Source: Labilibaculum sp041595635 (lineage in GTDB: Bacteria; Bacteroidota; Bacteroidia; Bacteroidales; Marinifilaceae). From it: a stretch of DNA of 64,000 nucleotides. A program made the position numbers and the translations under genes. The number at the start of each line of letters is the position of its first letter. The first letter of the stretch is position 1. Location of the stretch: the NCBI RefSeq assembly GCF_041595635.1, contig NZ_JBFHJW010000004.1, positions 55,922 through 119,921 of the forward strand, written 5' to 3'. Shown here piece by piece: positions 44,438-53,002 of the stretch. Under the pieces are notes generated by a model that searched no databases, was not told the origin of the DNA, and saw only the letters and a program-made list of their open reading frames with translations.

Positions 44438-45484
44438 ATGAGACAAAGATTATTATTAGGAATTATTGCAACACTCTCAATTTCGACTAGCTGTAGTAGC
44501 GGTGACGATAATGATGGTAACTGGGTTAAGCGTTCTAGTTACGATGGTCGTACAAGAAGCAATGCTGTATGTTTTGTCATTGACGACGAGGCATATGTAG
44601 GTACGGGTTACGACGGAGATGACCGTTTGGCTGATTTCAGAAAATACGATGGTGAATTAGATAGCTGGTCGGCTTCAATAAGCACTGGTGACGATGGTTC
44701 TGTAACTTCATTTCCTGGATTAGTTCGCCAATCTGCTGTGGCTTTTGCTGCAGGAGGTAAAGGATATGTAGGAACAGGATTTGATGGTGATGTAACTAGA
44801 TTTGACGATTTCTACGAATATGATCCTACAGATAACTCATGGACTCAAATTGCCGATCTTCCTGGAGGAGCAAGACAAGAAGCCGTTGCTTTTGGTATTG
44901 GTGATAACGGTTATGTTGGAACTGGATACGGATTTCTTGATGGTGATGACAAAAATGAATTGAAAGACTTTTGGAAGTATGACACTTCAACTGGAGAATG
45001 GTCTAGTATTGGTTTCAGTGGTGAAAAATTACGAGGCGGTTCTGCTTTTGTTATTGATGATATTGGTTATGTTTGCTTGGGTAAAAGTAATGGTGTTACT
45101 GTAAATGACCTTTACTCTTTTGATCCTGATACAGATTCTTGGACTAGAATGTTAGACCTTGATGATGATGATGTTGATGAGGATGGAGATATTCTTCGTT
45201 ACTATGCTGTTGCTTTCGTAATTGACGATAAAGCATATGTTGCTTCTGGAACAAATGGATCTCTACAAAGAGATGTTTGGGAATTCGATCCATCTGGAAA
45301 TAGTGGTGAAGGTGATTGGGATGAAGTAACTTCTTTAGAAGATGAAGTTGCAAGCCGCCAATATGCAGTTGGATTTTCTATCAACAACAGAGGTTATATG
45401 ACCACTGGTAACTCTTCAGGAACAAGATTGGATGACCTTTGGGAATTTCAACCAAATGTAGAAGAAGACGACGACGATAACTAG
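44438..45484 (+). CDS. Kelch-repeat beta-propeller lipoprotein
   Basis: A 348-residue lipoprotein (lipobox STSC, Cys19) followed by a Ser/Asp/Gly tether. Six Kelch-like blades are visible, each with a pattern R..AV.F.I...GYVGTG followed by D...YD...W; for example GYVGTGFDG, GYVGTGYGF and AYVASGTNG. It probably folds as a six-bladed propeller in the outer leaflet or at the surface. A run of Asp (DLDDDDVDEDGD, about 245-256) inserts in one blade and could bind calcium. The same gene company (DUF4270, DUF4907) recurs in Bacteroidota; the function is unknown. Confidence 0.85.
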   Translation: MRQRLLLGIIATLSISTSCSSGDDNDGNWVKRSSYDGRTRSNAVCFVIDDEAYVGTGYDGDDRLADFRKYDGELDSWSASISTGDDGSVTSFPGLVRQSAVAFAAGGKGYVGTGFDGDVTRFDDFYEYDPTDNSWTQIADLPGGARQEAVAFGIGDNGYVGTGYGFLDGDDKNELKDFWKYDTSTGEWSSIGFSGEKLRGGSAFVIDDIGYVCLGKSNGVTVNDLYSFDPDTDSWTRMLDLDDDDVDEDGDILRYYAVAFVIDDKAYVASGTNGSLQRDVWEFDPSGNSGEGDWDEVTSLEDEVASRQYAVGFSINNRGYMTTGNSSGTRLDDLWEFQPNVEEDDDDN

Positions 45485-45503
45485 AAATAGAAATTATACT
45501 ATT

Positions 45504-45534
45504 AAGGGTTGTAGCTATTACAACCCTTTTTTTT
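45504..45534 (+). terminator. Terminator between the Kelch and DUF4907 genes
   Basis: AAGGGTTGTA (45504-45513) pairs with TACAACCCTT (45519-45528), 5-nt loop, followed by T residues to 45534. The DUF4907 start codon is only 9 nt further, so expression of that gene depends on readthrough. Confidence 0.88.
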
Positions 45535-45543
45535 GCTATCATT

Positions 45544-45924
45544 ATGAATAAAAATAAATTAGTATTTATTGGATTATCTGTGGTTATTATGGCAATTATT
45601 GCGATTCTCATATTCCAATCTAAAAAAATGGAGCAAGCCCGAAAAACGGAACAATCCATTAAATTGGAATGGACCATGGAAACAATGCAAGTTGACAATG
45701 GTTGGGGATTCATTATTTCTATGAATGGAAAACCAACAATCAAACAGGATAGGATTCCAGCGATCGACAAAAAGAATGTGTTTCTGACTGAAGAATCGGC
45801 AAGACAAGTTGGGGAAATTATGTTGAGAAGAATTCAAAATAACAAAAGACCTTCTATTTCAAAATCTGAATTGATAGAATTAGGTATAATAGACTCTTTA
45901 CAAATGCCTATTCCACAAAAATAA
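45544..45924 (+). CDS. DUF4907 family protein, membrane anchored
   Basis: A 126-residue protein with one N-terminal hydrophobic segment (about 5-24) and a small periplasmic domain containing GWGFIISMNGKPTIKQDRIPAI and LTEESARQVGEIMLRRI, which fit DUF4907. The family has no known function. It sits directly behind a terminator after the Kelch gene, a pattern consistent with regulated readthrough. Confidence 0.8.
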   Translation: MNKNKLVFIGLSVVIMAIIAILIFQSKKMEQARKTEQSIKLEWTMETMQVDNGWGFIISMNGKPTIKQDRIPAIDKKNVFLTEESARQVGEIMLRRIQNNKRPSISKSELIELGIIDSLQMPIPQK

Positions 45925-46004
45925 AGATTAACACTCCTTAACAATCGGGTTAAAGAGTGTTAACATTTATTTTATACTGATTAAAAGCTACTATCTTAGT
46001 GGCC

Positions 46005-46724
46005 ATGATCATTGAAAGCATTATTATTGACCGTGATTTACTCCACATTGAATCTTTAAAACAATATGGAGATAGCGTTCCCTACCTCAACATAAACGCT
46101 TGTTTTTCCAATCTAAATCAAGCTCGAACCTACCTTCACAAAAACGAAGTAGATCTTATTTTCATGGATCTGGAATTTGCAAAGCTCCAACAAATTGATT
46201 GGAACAAATTTGGCCAACAAAAGCCAGAGGTAATTATTAGTATGAATTGCGCTGCATATGCCTACAAAGATCATTGTATAAGTGCATTTGACTATATCAT
46301 GAAACCAATTTCTCTGGAAAAATTCATTCGAGTCCTAAATAATATATACATTCAAAAACAAGGATATCTAATCCCTGAGAAAACAAAAATTGTACAGAAA
46401 GATTTTTTCTTTGTAAAGAATAATTCAGTCATTGAAAAAGTAAAATTCAACGACGTACTATTCTTTAAAGGCATGAAAGATTACATTTGGATTCAGACAC
46501 GAAAGAAGAGAATTATCACCCTGCAAACCATGAAAAACTTAGGAATCTATCTCCCTGCAGATCGTTTCATCAGAATTCACAAATCATATATTGTATCCTT
46601 AGAACACATCGACTGCATCGACAAAAATAAAGTCATTATTGGCGAAGAACGAATTCCTATTGGAGAAACATTTCGGACTGCTTTTTTCAAAAATCTTAAA
46701 GAGCAAGAACTTTTATGGGACTAA
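46005..46724 (+). CDS. LytTR-family response regulator, no adjacent kinase
   Basis: A 239-residue regulator. The N-terminal receiver (1 to about 115) has the acidic pair region IIDRD, the phospho-acceptor Asp55 in DLIFMDLEF and the conserved Lys in MKPIS. The LytTR DNA-binding domain (about 135-235) shows FFFVKNNSVIEKV, ILFFKGMKDYIWI-like strand, RFIRIHKSYIVSL. ATG 46005 is preferred to GTG 45999. No histidine kinase is next to it; it is convergent with the hydrogenase operon 50 nt away, whose two kinase-like ATPases lack a phosphotransfer His, so a partner is uncertain. Confidence 0.92.
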   Translation: MIIESIIIDRDLLHIESLKQYGDSVPYLNINACFSNLNQARTYLHKNEVDLIFMDLEFAKLQQIDWNKFGQQKPEVIISMNCAAYAYKDHCISAFDYIMKPISLEKFIRVLNNIYIQKQGYLIPEKTKIVQKDFFFVKNNSVIEKVKFNDVLFFKGMKDYIWIQTRKKRIITLQTMKNLGIYLPADRFIRIHKSYIVSLEHIDCIDKNKVIIGEERIPIGETFRTAFFKNLKEQELLWD

Positions 46725-46728
46725 ACAA

Positions 46729-46760
46729 GAAAACCTCCAACTAAAGTCGGAGGTTTAAAA
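46729..46760. terminator. Terminator of the hydrogenase operon, shared with the LytTR gene
   Basis: AAACCTCCAAC (46731-46741) and GTCGGAGGTTT (46746-46756) with loop TAAA. On the minus strand the single mismatch becomes a G-U pair, giving an 11-bp stem followed by T residues, so it works best for the hydrogenase transcript. Confidence 0.8.
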
Positions 46761-46773
46761 ATTTAAAATAATT

Positions 46774-47253
46774 CTATTTTTGATATTCCTTAATAATATC
46801 AGCTACATCGCCCGCAGAAACACGACCATAAACACGTTCACCTATGGTTACCACCGGAGCCAATCCGCAAGCGCCAACACAACGCAAACAACTAATCGAG
46901 AACTTTCCATCTTCTGTAGTTTCTCCAACAGGAACATCTAGTTGTCGTTTAAATTCCTCCAACACTTTCTCGGCCCCACGCACGTAGCAAGCCGTCCCCA
47001 TACAAATTGAAATTGGATATTCTCCTTTGGGCACCATTGAGAAAAAAGAATAAAAGGTAACTACACCATAAACATGTGCTACCGAAACATTCAATTCTCC
47101 TGCTATAATTTCCTGAACTTCGGCCGGAAGATAGCCAAAGGTCTCTTGTGCTTTGTGGAGCACATTGATCAATTCACTTCCTTTATTATCGAATGATTTG
47201 CAAATCTCCACAAGCTTTTCCACTTTGGATTTTGCTAATTTAATTTTTGCCAT
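46774..47253 (-). CDS. hydC: NADH-dependent hydrogenase NuoE-like [2Fe-2S] subunit
   Basis: Small electron-transfer subunit of the trimeric HydABC hydrogenase. The 159 residues have the NuoE helical N-terminus (INVLHKAQETFGYLPAE) and thioredoxin-fold cluster ligands C84, C89, C125 and C129 (CMGTACY and CVGACG); an additional Cys122 precedes them. It is the last gene of the ten-gene operon, 75 nt after hydA, and is followed by the terminator. It shuttles electrons between the NuoF-like subunit and HydA. Confidence 0.94.
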   Translation of the reverse strand: MAKIKLAKSKVEKLVEICKSFDNKGSELINVLHKAQETFGYLPAEVQEIIAGELNVSVAHVYGVVTFYSFFSMVPKGEYPISICMGTACYVRGAEKVLEEFKRQLDVPVGETTEDGKFSISCLRCVGACGLAPVVTIGERVYGRVSAGDVADIIKEYQK

Positions 47254-47328
47254 TTTAGTTAGATTTTAGATGTGAGATTTAAGATTACGTTTTTCAACAT
47301 CACCTCAAATCGATTATCTCAGTTCTAG

Positions 47329-49101
47329 TTACTCCACCTCAATGTCATTACTCTTATCAAAATAATGAGTATGTAATAACTGATGAGCTAATTCACTACA
47401 AGGTTTTCCTAGAAACTCTTCATACAACTTAATGATATAAGGATTTTTGTGTGATTGACGAATTGCTTTTCCTGCATCTTCACGATACAATGCAGCTGAT
47501 CGTTTCTTTAAAATAGTAGAATCGCCATGATGCAATGGCTGACCACCACCACCAATACAGCCTCCTGGACAAGCCATAATTTCAATAGCATGATAGTGGG
47601 ATTTTCCCTCACGAATATCTTCTAGAAGTTTACGAGCATTTCCCAAGCCGTGAGCAATTCCAATGTTAATTGGAAGCCCATCAAAATCTACCGTTGCACT
47701 CCGAATACCATCCATACCACGCAAAACTTCAAAATCCACTTTCTCGAGTGTTTTTCCAGTATAAATTTCGTATGCAGTACGAGCTGCCGCTTCGATAACA
47801 CCTCCTGTAGTTCCAAAAATTACACCTGCACCAGTAGATTCCCCAAGCGGATTGTCAAAATCTTCATCGGGAAGAGAATTGAAATCCATATTAGCCTGCT
47901 TAATTAAATTCGCAAGCTCGCGAGTTGTTATTGAATAATTTACATCAGGATCTCCATTTACTTTGAATTCATCACGCTGGCATTCGTATTTTTTCGCCAA
48001 ACAAGGCATAATAGAAACAACGATCATATCTTCGCGTTTGATTCCCATTTGTTTTGCTAAATAAGTTTTAGCAATGGGTCCGAACATTTGTTGAGGAGAA
48101 CGAGCAGTAGAAGGAATTTCTTTCATATCAGGAAACTGATGCTCGAAAAAATTCACCCAACCAGGACAGCACGAAGTTAAAATTGGAAGTTTCACATCTT
48201 TATCACCATCAAGGTGTTTTTTCAGACGCTCGAGCAATTCTGTTCCCTCTTCCATAATGGTCAAGTCGGCAGCAAAATCAGTATCAAAAACGTTATCAAA
48301 ACCCAATTGACGCAAAGCTGAAACCATTTTACCGGTAACTAAAGTCCCCGCTTCCATGCCAAACTCCTCACCTAAAGCCGCACGAACTGCAGGAGCTGTC
48401 TGCACTACAACGGTTTTTTTAGGATCTGCTAAATCGCGTATCAATTGGTTGGTATGATCTTTTTCGGTTAAAGCCCCTGTTGGACAAACGGCAACACACT
48501 GTCCGCAGTAAGTGCAGGTAGATTTTTCCAAATCCATTTCGAAAGCAGGTGCCACAACAGACATAAAACCTCTGTTTACAGCAGAAAGAGCACCAACAGT
48601 TTGGACCTCATTACACATGGTTTCACATCTACGACACATGATACACTTATCCATATCGCGAATAATAGATGGAGAATAATCCACCTTATAAGTCGACTGT
48701 TCGCCTTTGTAGTGCAATTCTCGAACCCCTAATTGCTGTGCCATAGACTGCAAATCGCAGTTTCCTGATTTTGCACATACCAAACAATCAAATGGATGAT
48801 CAGAAAGAATCAATTCCATCACTGTTTTTCGCGCATTAAGCACTCTCATGTTGTGAGTATGAACCACCATTCCCGGTTCACATTTTGAATTACATGATGG
48901 CGCTAGATTCCGACGTCCTTCTACTTGAACAACGCAAATTCTACATCCTCCAGGCTTGTGTTCAATACCCATATCGCCAAGATTCATGTAACAAAGAGTT
49001 GGGATATCAACCCCGATTTTCTTGGCAGCGTCCAAAATAGTAGTTCCCTTGGGAACCTCTACTTTTTTATTATCAATGGTTAATTTGATCATTTTTTCCA
49101 T
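47329..49101 (-). CDS. hydA: [FeFe]-hydrogenase catalytic subunit HydA (NADH-linked group A type)
   Basis: Catalyses H2 formation or uptake. The 590 residues read: N-terminal [2Fe-2S] domain (C37, C53, C56, C70), His-ligated [4Fe-4S] (H102, C106, C109, C115), 2[4Fe-4S] (C153, C156, C159, C163; C196, C199, C202, C206), then the H-domain with L1 TSCCPGW (309-315), L2 MPCLAKKYE (365-373) and L3 CPGGC (511-515). Ligands C312, C367, C511, C515 and the proton-relay C311 are all intact. The C-terminal small-subunit-like tail is fused. The modular layout and NuoE/NuoF company indicate an electron-bifurcating/confurcating enzyme using NAD and ferredoxin. Confidence 0.96.
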   Translation of the reverse strand: MEKMIKLTIDNKKVEVPKGTTILDAAKKIGVDIPTLCYMNLGDMGIEHKPGGCRICVVQVEGRRNLAPSCNSKCEPGMVVHTHNMRVLNARKTVMELILSDHPFDCLVCAKSGNCDLQSMAQQLGVRELHYKGEQSTYKVDYSPSIIRDMDKCIMCRRCETMCNEVQTVGALSAVNRGFMSVVAPAFEMDLEKSTCTYCGQCVAVCPTGALTEKDHTNQLIRDLADPKKTVVVQTAPAVRAALGEEFGMEAGTLVTGKMVSALRQLGFDNVFDTDFAADLTIMEEGTELLERLKKHLDGDKDVKLPILTSCCPGWVNFFEHQFPDMKEIPSTARSPQQMFGPIAKTYLAKQMGIKREDMIVVSIMPCLAKKYECQRDEFKVNGDPDVNYSITTRELANLIKQANMDFNSLPDEDFDNPLGESTGAGVIFGTTGGVIEAAARTAYEIYTGKTLEKVDFEVLRGMDGIRSATVDFDGLPINIGIAHGLGNARKLLEDIREGKSHYHAIEIMACPGGCIGGGGQPLHHGDSTILKKRSAALYREDAGKAIRQSHKNPYIIKLYEEFLGKPCSELAHQLLHTHYFDKSNDIEVE

Positions 49102-49114
49102 ATTAAAATCCTCC

Positions 49115-50908
49115 TTACTGTATGCTTATCGCATTAAACTTACATTTCTCCATGCACGCTCCACATTTGATACATTTGCTAGCATCAATAACATGTGCTT
49201 CCTTACGCTCACCTGAAATACAATCCACCGGACAGTTGCGAGCACAAAGGGTACAACCAACACAAAGTTCTGGATCAATTACATATTGCATCAAGGCTTT
49301 ACATTGTCCTGACGGACATTTATGATCTTCAACATGAGCCAAGTACTCATCGTAAAAATTTTCTATGGTAGAAAGTACAGGATTTGGAGATGTTTGCCCC
49401 AATCCACAAAGAGAGGTATCTTTAATTACATTACTTAAATTACGCAGCAAATCAAGATCTTCTTTGGTTCCATTACCCAGAGTTATTTTATCTAAAATTT
49501 CGTGAAGACGTTTATTACCAACACGACAAGGAGTGCATTTACCACATGATTCTTCCACTGTAAATTCCAGATAGAATTTAGCCATTGAAACCATACAATC
49601 ATCCTCATCCATCACAATCATTCCTCCCGATCCCATCATAGAACCTGCAGCAATTAAATTGTCAAAATCGATCGGTGTATCCAAGTGTTTTTCGGTTAAA
49701 CACCCACCTGATGGACCTCCTGTTTGAACTGCTTTGAATTTTTTACCATCTTTAATTCCGCCTCCAATTTCATAAATAACTTCACGAAGAGTTGTTCCCA
49801 TAGGAACCTCAATTAGCCCAACATTATTAATTTTTCCGGCCAAAGCAAACACTTTGGTTCCTTTTGATTTTTCGCTGCCAATTTTATTGAACCAATTTGC
49901 TCCTTTGTTAATGATAACTGGAATATTTGCAAATGTTTCAACATTATTAACATTAGTTGGTTTTCCGTTGTATCCTGATTCAGCTGGGAAAGGAGGCTTA
50001 ACAGTAGGTTCTCCACGAAGGCCTTCCATAGAATGTATCAAAGCTGTTTCTTCTCCACAAACAAAAGCCCCAGCACCATATCTCAATTCTACATCAAAAT
50101 TAAAACCTGAACCCAAAATATCATTCCCTAACAAACCATATTCGCGAGCTTGCTTAATAGCCACTTTTAATCGAGTAATAGCCAAAGGATATTCAGCACG
50201 AATATATATTAATCCCTTATCGGCACCCATGGTATAAGCACAAATAGCCATTGCTTCCAAAACCGAGTGAGGATCGCCCTCTAAAATAGACCGATCCATA
50301 AAAGCCCCAGGATCACCTTCATCTGCATTACAAACAACATATTTTTGATCTGCACTATTTTTAGCGGCAAATTCCCATTTCAAACCTGTTGGAAATCCTC
50401 CTCCTCCTCGTCCGCGCAATCCTGATTCTTTGACCTCATCGATTACCGTCTGCGGTGTCATATCTGTCAAACACTTCCCCAAAGCAGTATAACCGTCCCG
50501 AGCAATATATTCATCAATATTTTCAGGATTAATGAAACCACAATTTCGGAGAGCAATTCGAATTTGTTTCTTATAAAAATCCATGTGTTTAGAGTCGCTT
50601 ATCACCTCTTTTTTCTCTGGATCAACATAAAGCAAGCGCATTACCTTACGTCCTTTAACAATGTGTTCCTCTACTAATTCCTCTGCATCTTCAGGTTTAA
50701 CTTCCACATAAAAAGTATTGTCAGGAAGAATTTTTACAATAGGACCTTTCTCACAAAAGCCAAAGCAACCAGTCATTACAACCTGCACCTCCTGATCTAA
50801 GCCTTTAGCTTTAAGAGCATCTTGTAAATTATTTTGAATAGCCTCACTTGCCGAAGCACGACATCCTGTACCTCCACAAATAAGAATATGCATTTTATAC
50901 TTTTCCAT
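49115..50908 (-). CDS. hydB: NADH-dependent hydrogenase NuoF-like flavoprotein subunit
   Basis: FMN and NAD-binding subunit, the proposed bifurcation site of HydABC. The 597 residues contain an N-terminal thioredoxin-like [2Fe-2S] domain (C11, C16, C48, C52), the NuoF core with RGRGGGGFPTG (165-175), YVVCNADEGDPGAFMDR and AGAFVCGEETALI, the N3-type [4Fe-4S] ligands C455, C458, C461 and C501, a C-P-S-G-Q-C pair (531, 536) that may hold a metal, and a C-terminal 2[4Fe-4S] ferredoxin domain (C549-C559, C579-C589). The extra N- and C-terminal domains separate it from respiratory NuoF. Confidence 0.96.
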   Translation of the reverse strand: MEKYKMHILICGGTGCRASASEAIQNNLQDALKAKGLDQEVQVVMTGCFGFCEKGPIVKILPDNTFYVEVKPEDAEELVEEHIVKGRKVMRLLYVDPEKKEVISDSKHMDFYKKQIRIALRNCGFINPENIDEYIARDGYTALGKCLTDMTPQTVIDEVKESGLRGRGGGGFPTGLKWEFAAKNSADQKYVVCNADEGDPGAFMDRSILEGDPHSVLEAMAICAYTMGADKGLIYIRAEYPLAITRLKVAIKQAREYGLLGNDILGSGFNFDVELRYGAGAFVCGEETALIHSMEGLRGEPTVKPPFPAESGYNGKPTNVNNVETFANIPVIINKGANWFNKIGSEKSKGTKVFALAGKINNVGLIEVPMGTTLREVIYEIGGGIKDGKKFKAVQTGGPSGGCLTEKHLDTPIDFDNLIAAGSMMGSGGMIVMDEDDCMVSMAKFYLEFTVEESCGKCTPCRVGNKRLHEILDKITLGNGTKEDLDLLRNLSNVIKDTSLCGLGQTSPNPVLSTIENFYDEYLAHVEDHKCPSGQCKALMQYVIDPELCVGCTLCARNCPVDCISGERKEAHVIDASKCIKCGACMEKCKFNAISIQ

Positions 50909-50927
50909 AACTGCAATTTCGTTACTA

Positions 50928-51323
50928 TTAGTTGTCTAAAGTTTTATAATTAACAGGAATTACTCCATCAACCAATTCACCATTTTTAATGTATTTTTCA
51001 ATAATCAAATCGGCTTTCTTAGTATCTACATCGCCAAAAACGATAGGATCTTTTCCTGGCATTTGAACCTCTATGGTAGGTTCTGCATAGCAATAGCCCA
51101 TGCAACCCGTTTGGGTAATTACAGCTTGAATTCCTCTTTTTGCCGTTTCCTCCATCAGAAATTCCATCACCTCTTTTGCTCCTGCAGCAATGCCACAAGT
51201 AGCCATTGCAACTTTTATCTGCACATGACTATCAGGATCGTTACTTTTCTCCCGAAGCTCCATTTTTGACTGAAGCTCTTCTTTTATCCTTTTCAGATCT
51301 GCAAGGGATTTCACTTTTGCCAT
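50928..51323 (-). CDS. HndB-like (2Fe-2S) ferredoxin-domain protein
   Basis: A 131-residue accessory subunit with a helical N-terminus and a thioredoxin-fold ferredoxin domain: MATCGIAAGAKEVM and QTGCMGYCYAEP. Only three cysteines are present in the whole protein (43, 74, 78), one fewer than the usual four cluster ligands, so either another residue completes the site or this is normal for HndB. It lies directly before the NuoF-like gene (19 nt), as in NADP/NAD-reducing hydrogenase operons. Confidence 0.9.
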   Translation of the reverse strand: MAKVKSLADLKRIKEELQSKMELREKSNDPDSHVQIKVAMATCGIAAGAKEVMEFLMEETAKRGIQAVITQTGCMGYCYAEPTIEVQMPGKDPIVFGDVDTKKADLIIEKYIKNGELVDGVIPVNYKTLDN

Positions 51324-51357
51324 AATCTCGAATATTTAAAGGTTATTATTTATAAAT

Positions 51358-51897
51358 CTATATGATTGTGTTTAAGTTCTCCTCAATCATTTCCTTCAGA
51401 TATTTCATGATTTCAACATCTGAAACCGAAACACCTTCCAGAATTTCTTTTATCTCCTTGGTATCGAATACATATTTTCCTTTATCACTGATGTGAGTAT
51501 ATAAGAAATCCATTTCTGGATTTGCACCCACCAACAAAACCATAGTTCCAGCAATATCACCCAAATCTGGACGATCTAAATGGGAATAAGTGAAAACTGC
51601 TTTTAAGCTTGTTCCTTTTCCTTCTTCCGATTCAATTTTCAGGCTTCCACCTGTTTGTTCTGCATTTTGCTTTAAAAGCGATAAGCCTAATCCTACTTTA
51701 CGAGTGCTTCGAGTTGTGAAGAACGGATCACATACCTTTGCCAACACTTCCTCTGTCATTCCCGAGCCATTATCTTTTATTTCAATCGAAAAAAGATCTT
51801 CTTTTTGCCTCTCTACAATTGCCAATTCTACGCAAGATGCTTTCGCTCTCACCGAATTTTGGATGATATCCAATATATGCATGGCTAAATCTTTCAA
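51358..51897 (-). CDS. Histidine-kinase-like ATPase lacking phosphotransfer domain
   Basis: A 179-residue protein consisting of a GHKL ATPase domain (1 to about 115): N-box HILDIIQNSVRA, G1 DNGSGMTEE, F-box FFTTR and G2 GLGLSLLKQ. No dimerisation/His domain precedes it and no sensor is attached. The last 60 residues form a separate region ending in a helical EIMKYLKEMIEEN. It lies between the PHP gene (2-nt gap) and hndB. In this operon it is a candidate kinase or anti-factor acting on a protein partner. Confidence 0.88.
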   Translation of the reverse strand: MKDLAMHILDIIQNSVRAKASCVELAIVERQKEDLFSIEIKDNGSGMTEEVLAKVCDPFFTTRSTRKVGLGLSLLKQNAEQTGGSLKIESEEGKGTSLKAVFTYSHLDRPDLGDIAGTMVLLVGANPEMDFLYTHISDKGKYVFDTKEIKEILEGVSVSDVEIMKYLKEMIEENLNTII

Positions 51898-51899
51898 TC

Positions 51900-52655
51900 T
51901 TATTCTTTTTTAGTTTTATTCAACTCAATACTTCTTCCCTCTTCTCCCTTTAATGCTTTCCTAATTTCAGAAAAACTAGCTTCTTTCAACAAAAAATAAG
52001 TACATACATTACCAATACTATCAATATAGTGAGCATCCGAACTCTGTATAAAGCTGTATTCTTTCAAATAATTATTTTTTTTTACAAATTCTTCTTTTGT
52101 AGTATGCATAGATATCTCCAAAGCATCCACTTTTAAGTCAGGAGGCAAAAAACCAAGCTGACTAATCACACTATTGGTCATTTTATTAATATGAGCAGGA
52201 ATAAACAATCCATTTAGCTCATGCACTTTCTGCTCTATTTCTTCCATAGACTGGTTCAAACCTGTAATCAACAAGGGTTCTATTTCATATAGTATTTCCT
52301 CTCTTTCGTTCACCACCAACTGCTCACCAAAAAATTTCACATTATTAGGAATAGTAGGTAACTGCTTGTCAAGATAAAATTGAAACAACTGAAGTTCTTT
52401 CTCTCTTTCGAAAAAACACAGACAATGCACTTCTTCTTTACTAGTAACCTCAGCTCCCATTACAACCATTATTCCCTCTTTAGCAGCCAATTCCTTGATT
52501 AACGGAGCATGCAATGTAGAATTATGATCAGTTATGCCCAGAATATCGAGTCCACATTCCTTAGCTTTTCGGACAATATTTACCGGACTCATCTCTAGAT
52601 CACCACAAGGAGATAAAACTGTATGAGTATGTAAATCGGCCCTAAAAACATGCAT
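51900..52655 (-). CDS. PHP-domain metal-dependent phosphoesterase
   Basis: A 251-residue protein of the polymerase-and-histidinol-phosphatase fold. Metal-binding residues are in RADLHTHTVLSPCGD (H9, H11) and LGITDHNS (Asp, His, about 40-44), with later HINKMTN and SSDAHYID supplying further His/Asp ligands. PHP proteins hydrolyse phosphoesters of nucleotides or small molecules; some act in signalling. It lies between a DRTGG protein (4-nt gap) and an ATPase in the hydrogenase operon, implying a regulatory rather than metabolic role. Confidence 0.9.
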   Translation of the reverse strand: MHVFRADLHTHTVLSPCGDLEMSPVNIVRKAKECGLDILGITDHNSTLHAPLIKELAAKEGIMVVMGAEVTSKEEVHCLCFFEREKELQLFQFYLDKQLPTIPNNVKFFGEQLVVNEREEILYEIEPLLITGLNQSMEEIEQKVHELNGLFIPAHINKMTNSVISQLGFLPPDLKVDALEISMHTTKEEFVKKNNYLKEYSFIQSSDAHYIDSIGNVCTYFLLKEASFSEIRKALKGEEGRSIELNKTKKE

Positions 52656-52659
52656 AATC

Positions 52660-53001
52660 CTAATCTCCTTTTTTTAACAGTTCAAATAATTTGCCCGTTA
52701 GCTCGAAAGCCTCTAATTCGGAAGATAAAATTGGTATTCCTTCTTCGTTACTTTGCTCTGCCGTATTGGCTTCGGGTTCGTATCCTTTTACCAAAACGAT
52801 TGCTGCTAATTCTTTTAAAGATGCAATGGCCATGATATTTTTGTGAGTTTGTAGGGTAACCCAAAGCTGATTTTCATCAGCATTTCCCATCACATCACTC
52901 AATAAATCGGAGGTATATCCTCCTTCAACTATCCGTTGTAAACCTTTTTCGCCACTACAAACTTTAAGTTGCAACTTGTTCACTATATCTTGTACTTTCA
53001 T
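52660..53001 (-). CDS. DRTGG-domain protein (downstream copy)
   Basis: A 113-residue protein starting at ATG 53001, one nt after the preceding gene's stop; an in-frame ATG at 53031 would overlap that gene and is not preferred. The sequence VQDIVNKLQLKVCSGEKGL then GGYTSDLLSDVMGNA matches the DRTGG fold found alone or in phosphotransacetylase-like and HPr-kinase-like proteins, thought to bind nucleotides or effectors. It is distantly similar to the other DRTGG protein of this operon (54796-55143): both have the ASDLMSDV/TSDLLSDV block. Confidence 0.85.
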   Translation of the reverse strand: MKVQDIVNKLQLKVCSGEKGLQRIVEGGYTSDLLSDVMGNADENQLWVTLQTHKNIMAIASLKELAAIVLVKGYEPEANTAEQSNEEGIPILSSELEAFELTGKLFELLKKGD

Positions 53002-53002
53002 G

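Noticed and set aside
45144..45353. 69-codon His/Gln-rich minus-strand frame
   Set aside because: A shadow of the Asp-rich Kelch gene: GAT codons read in reverse give His and related residues.
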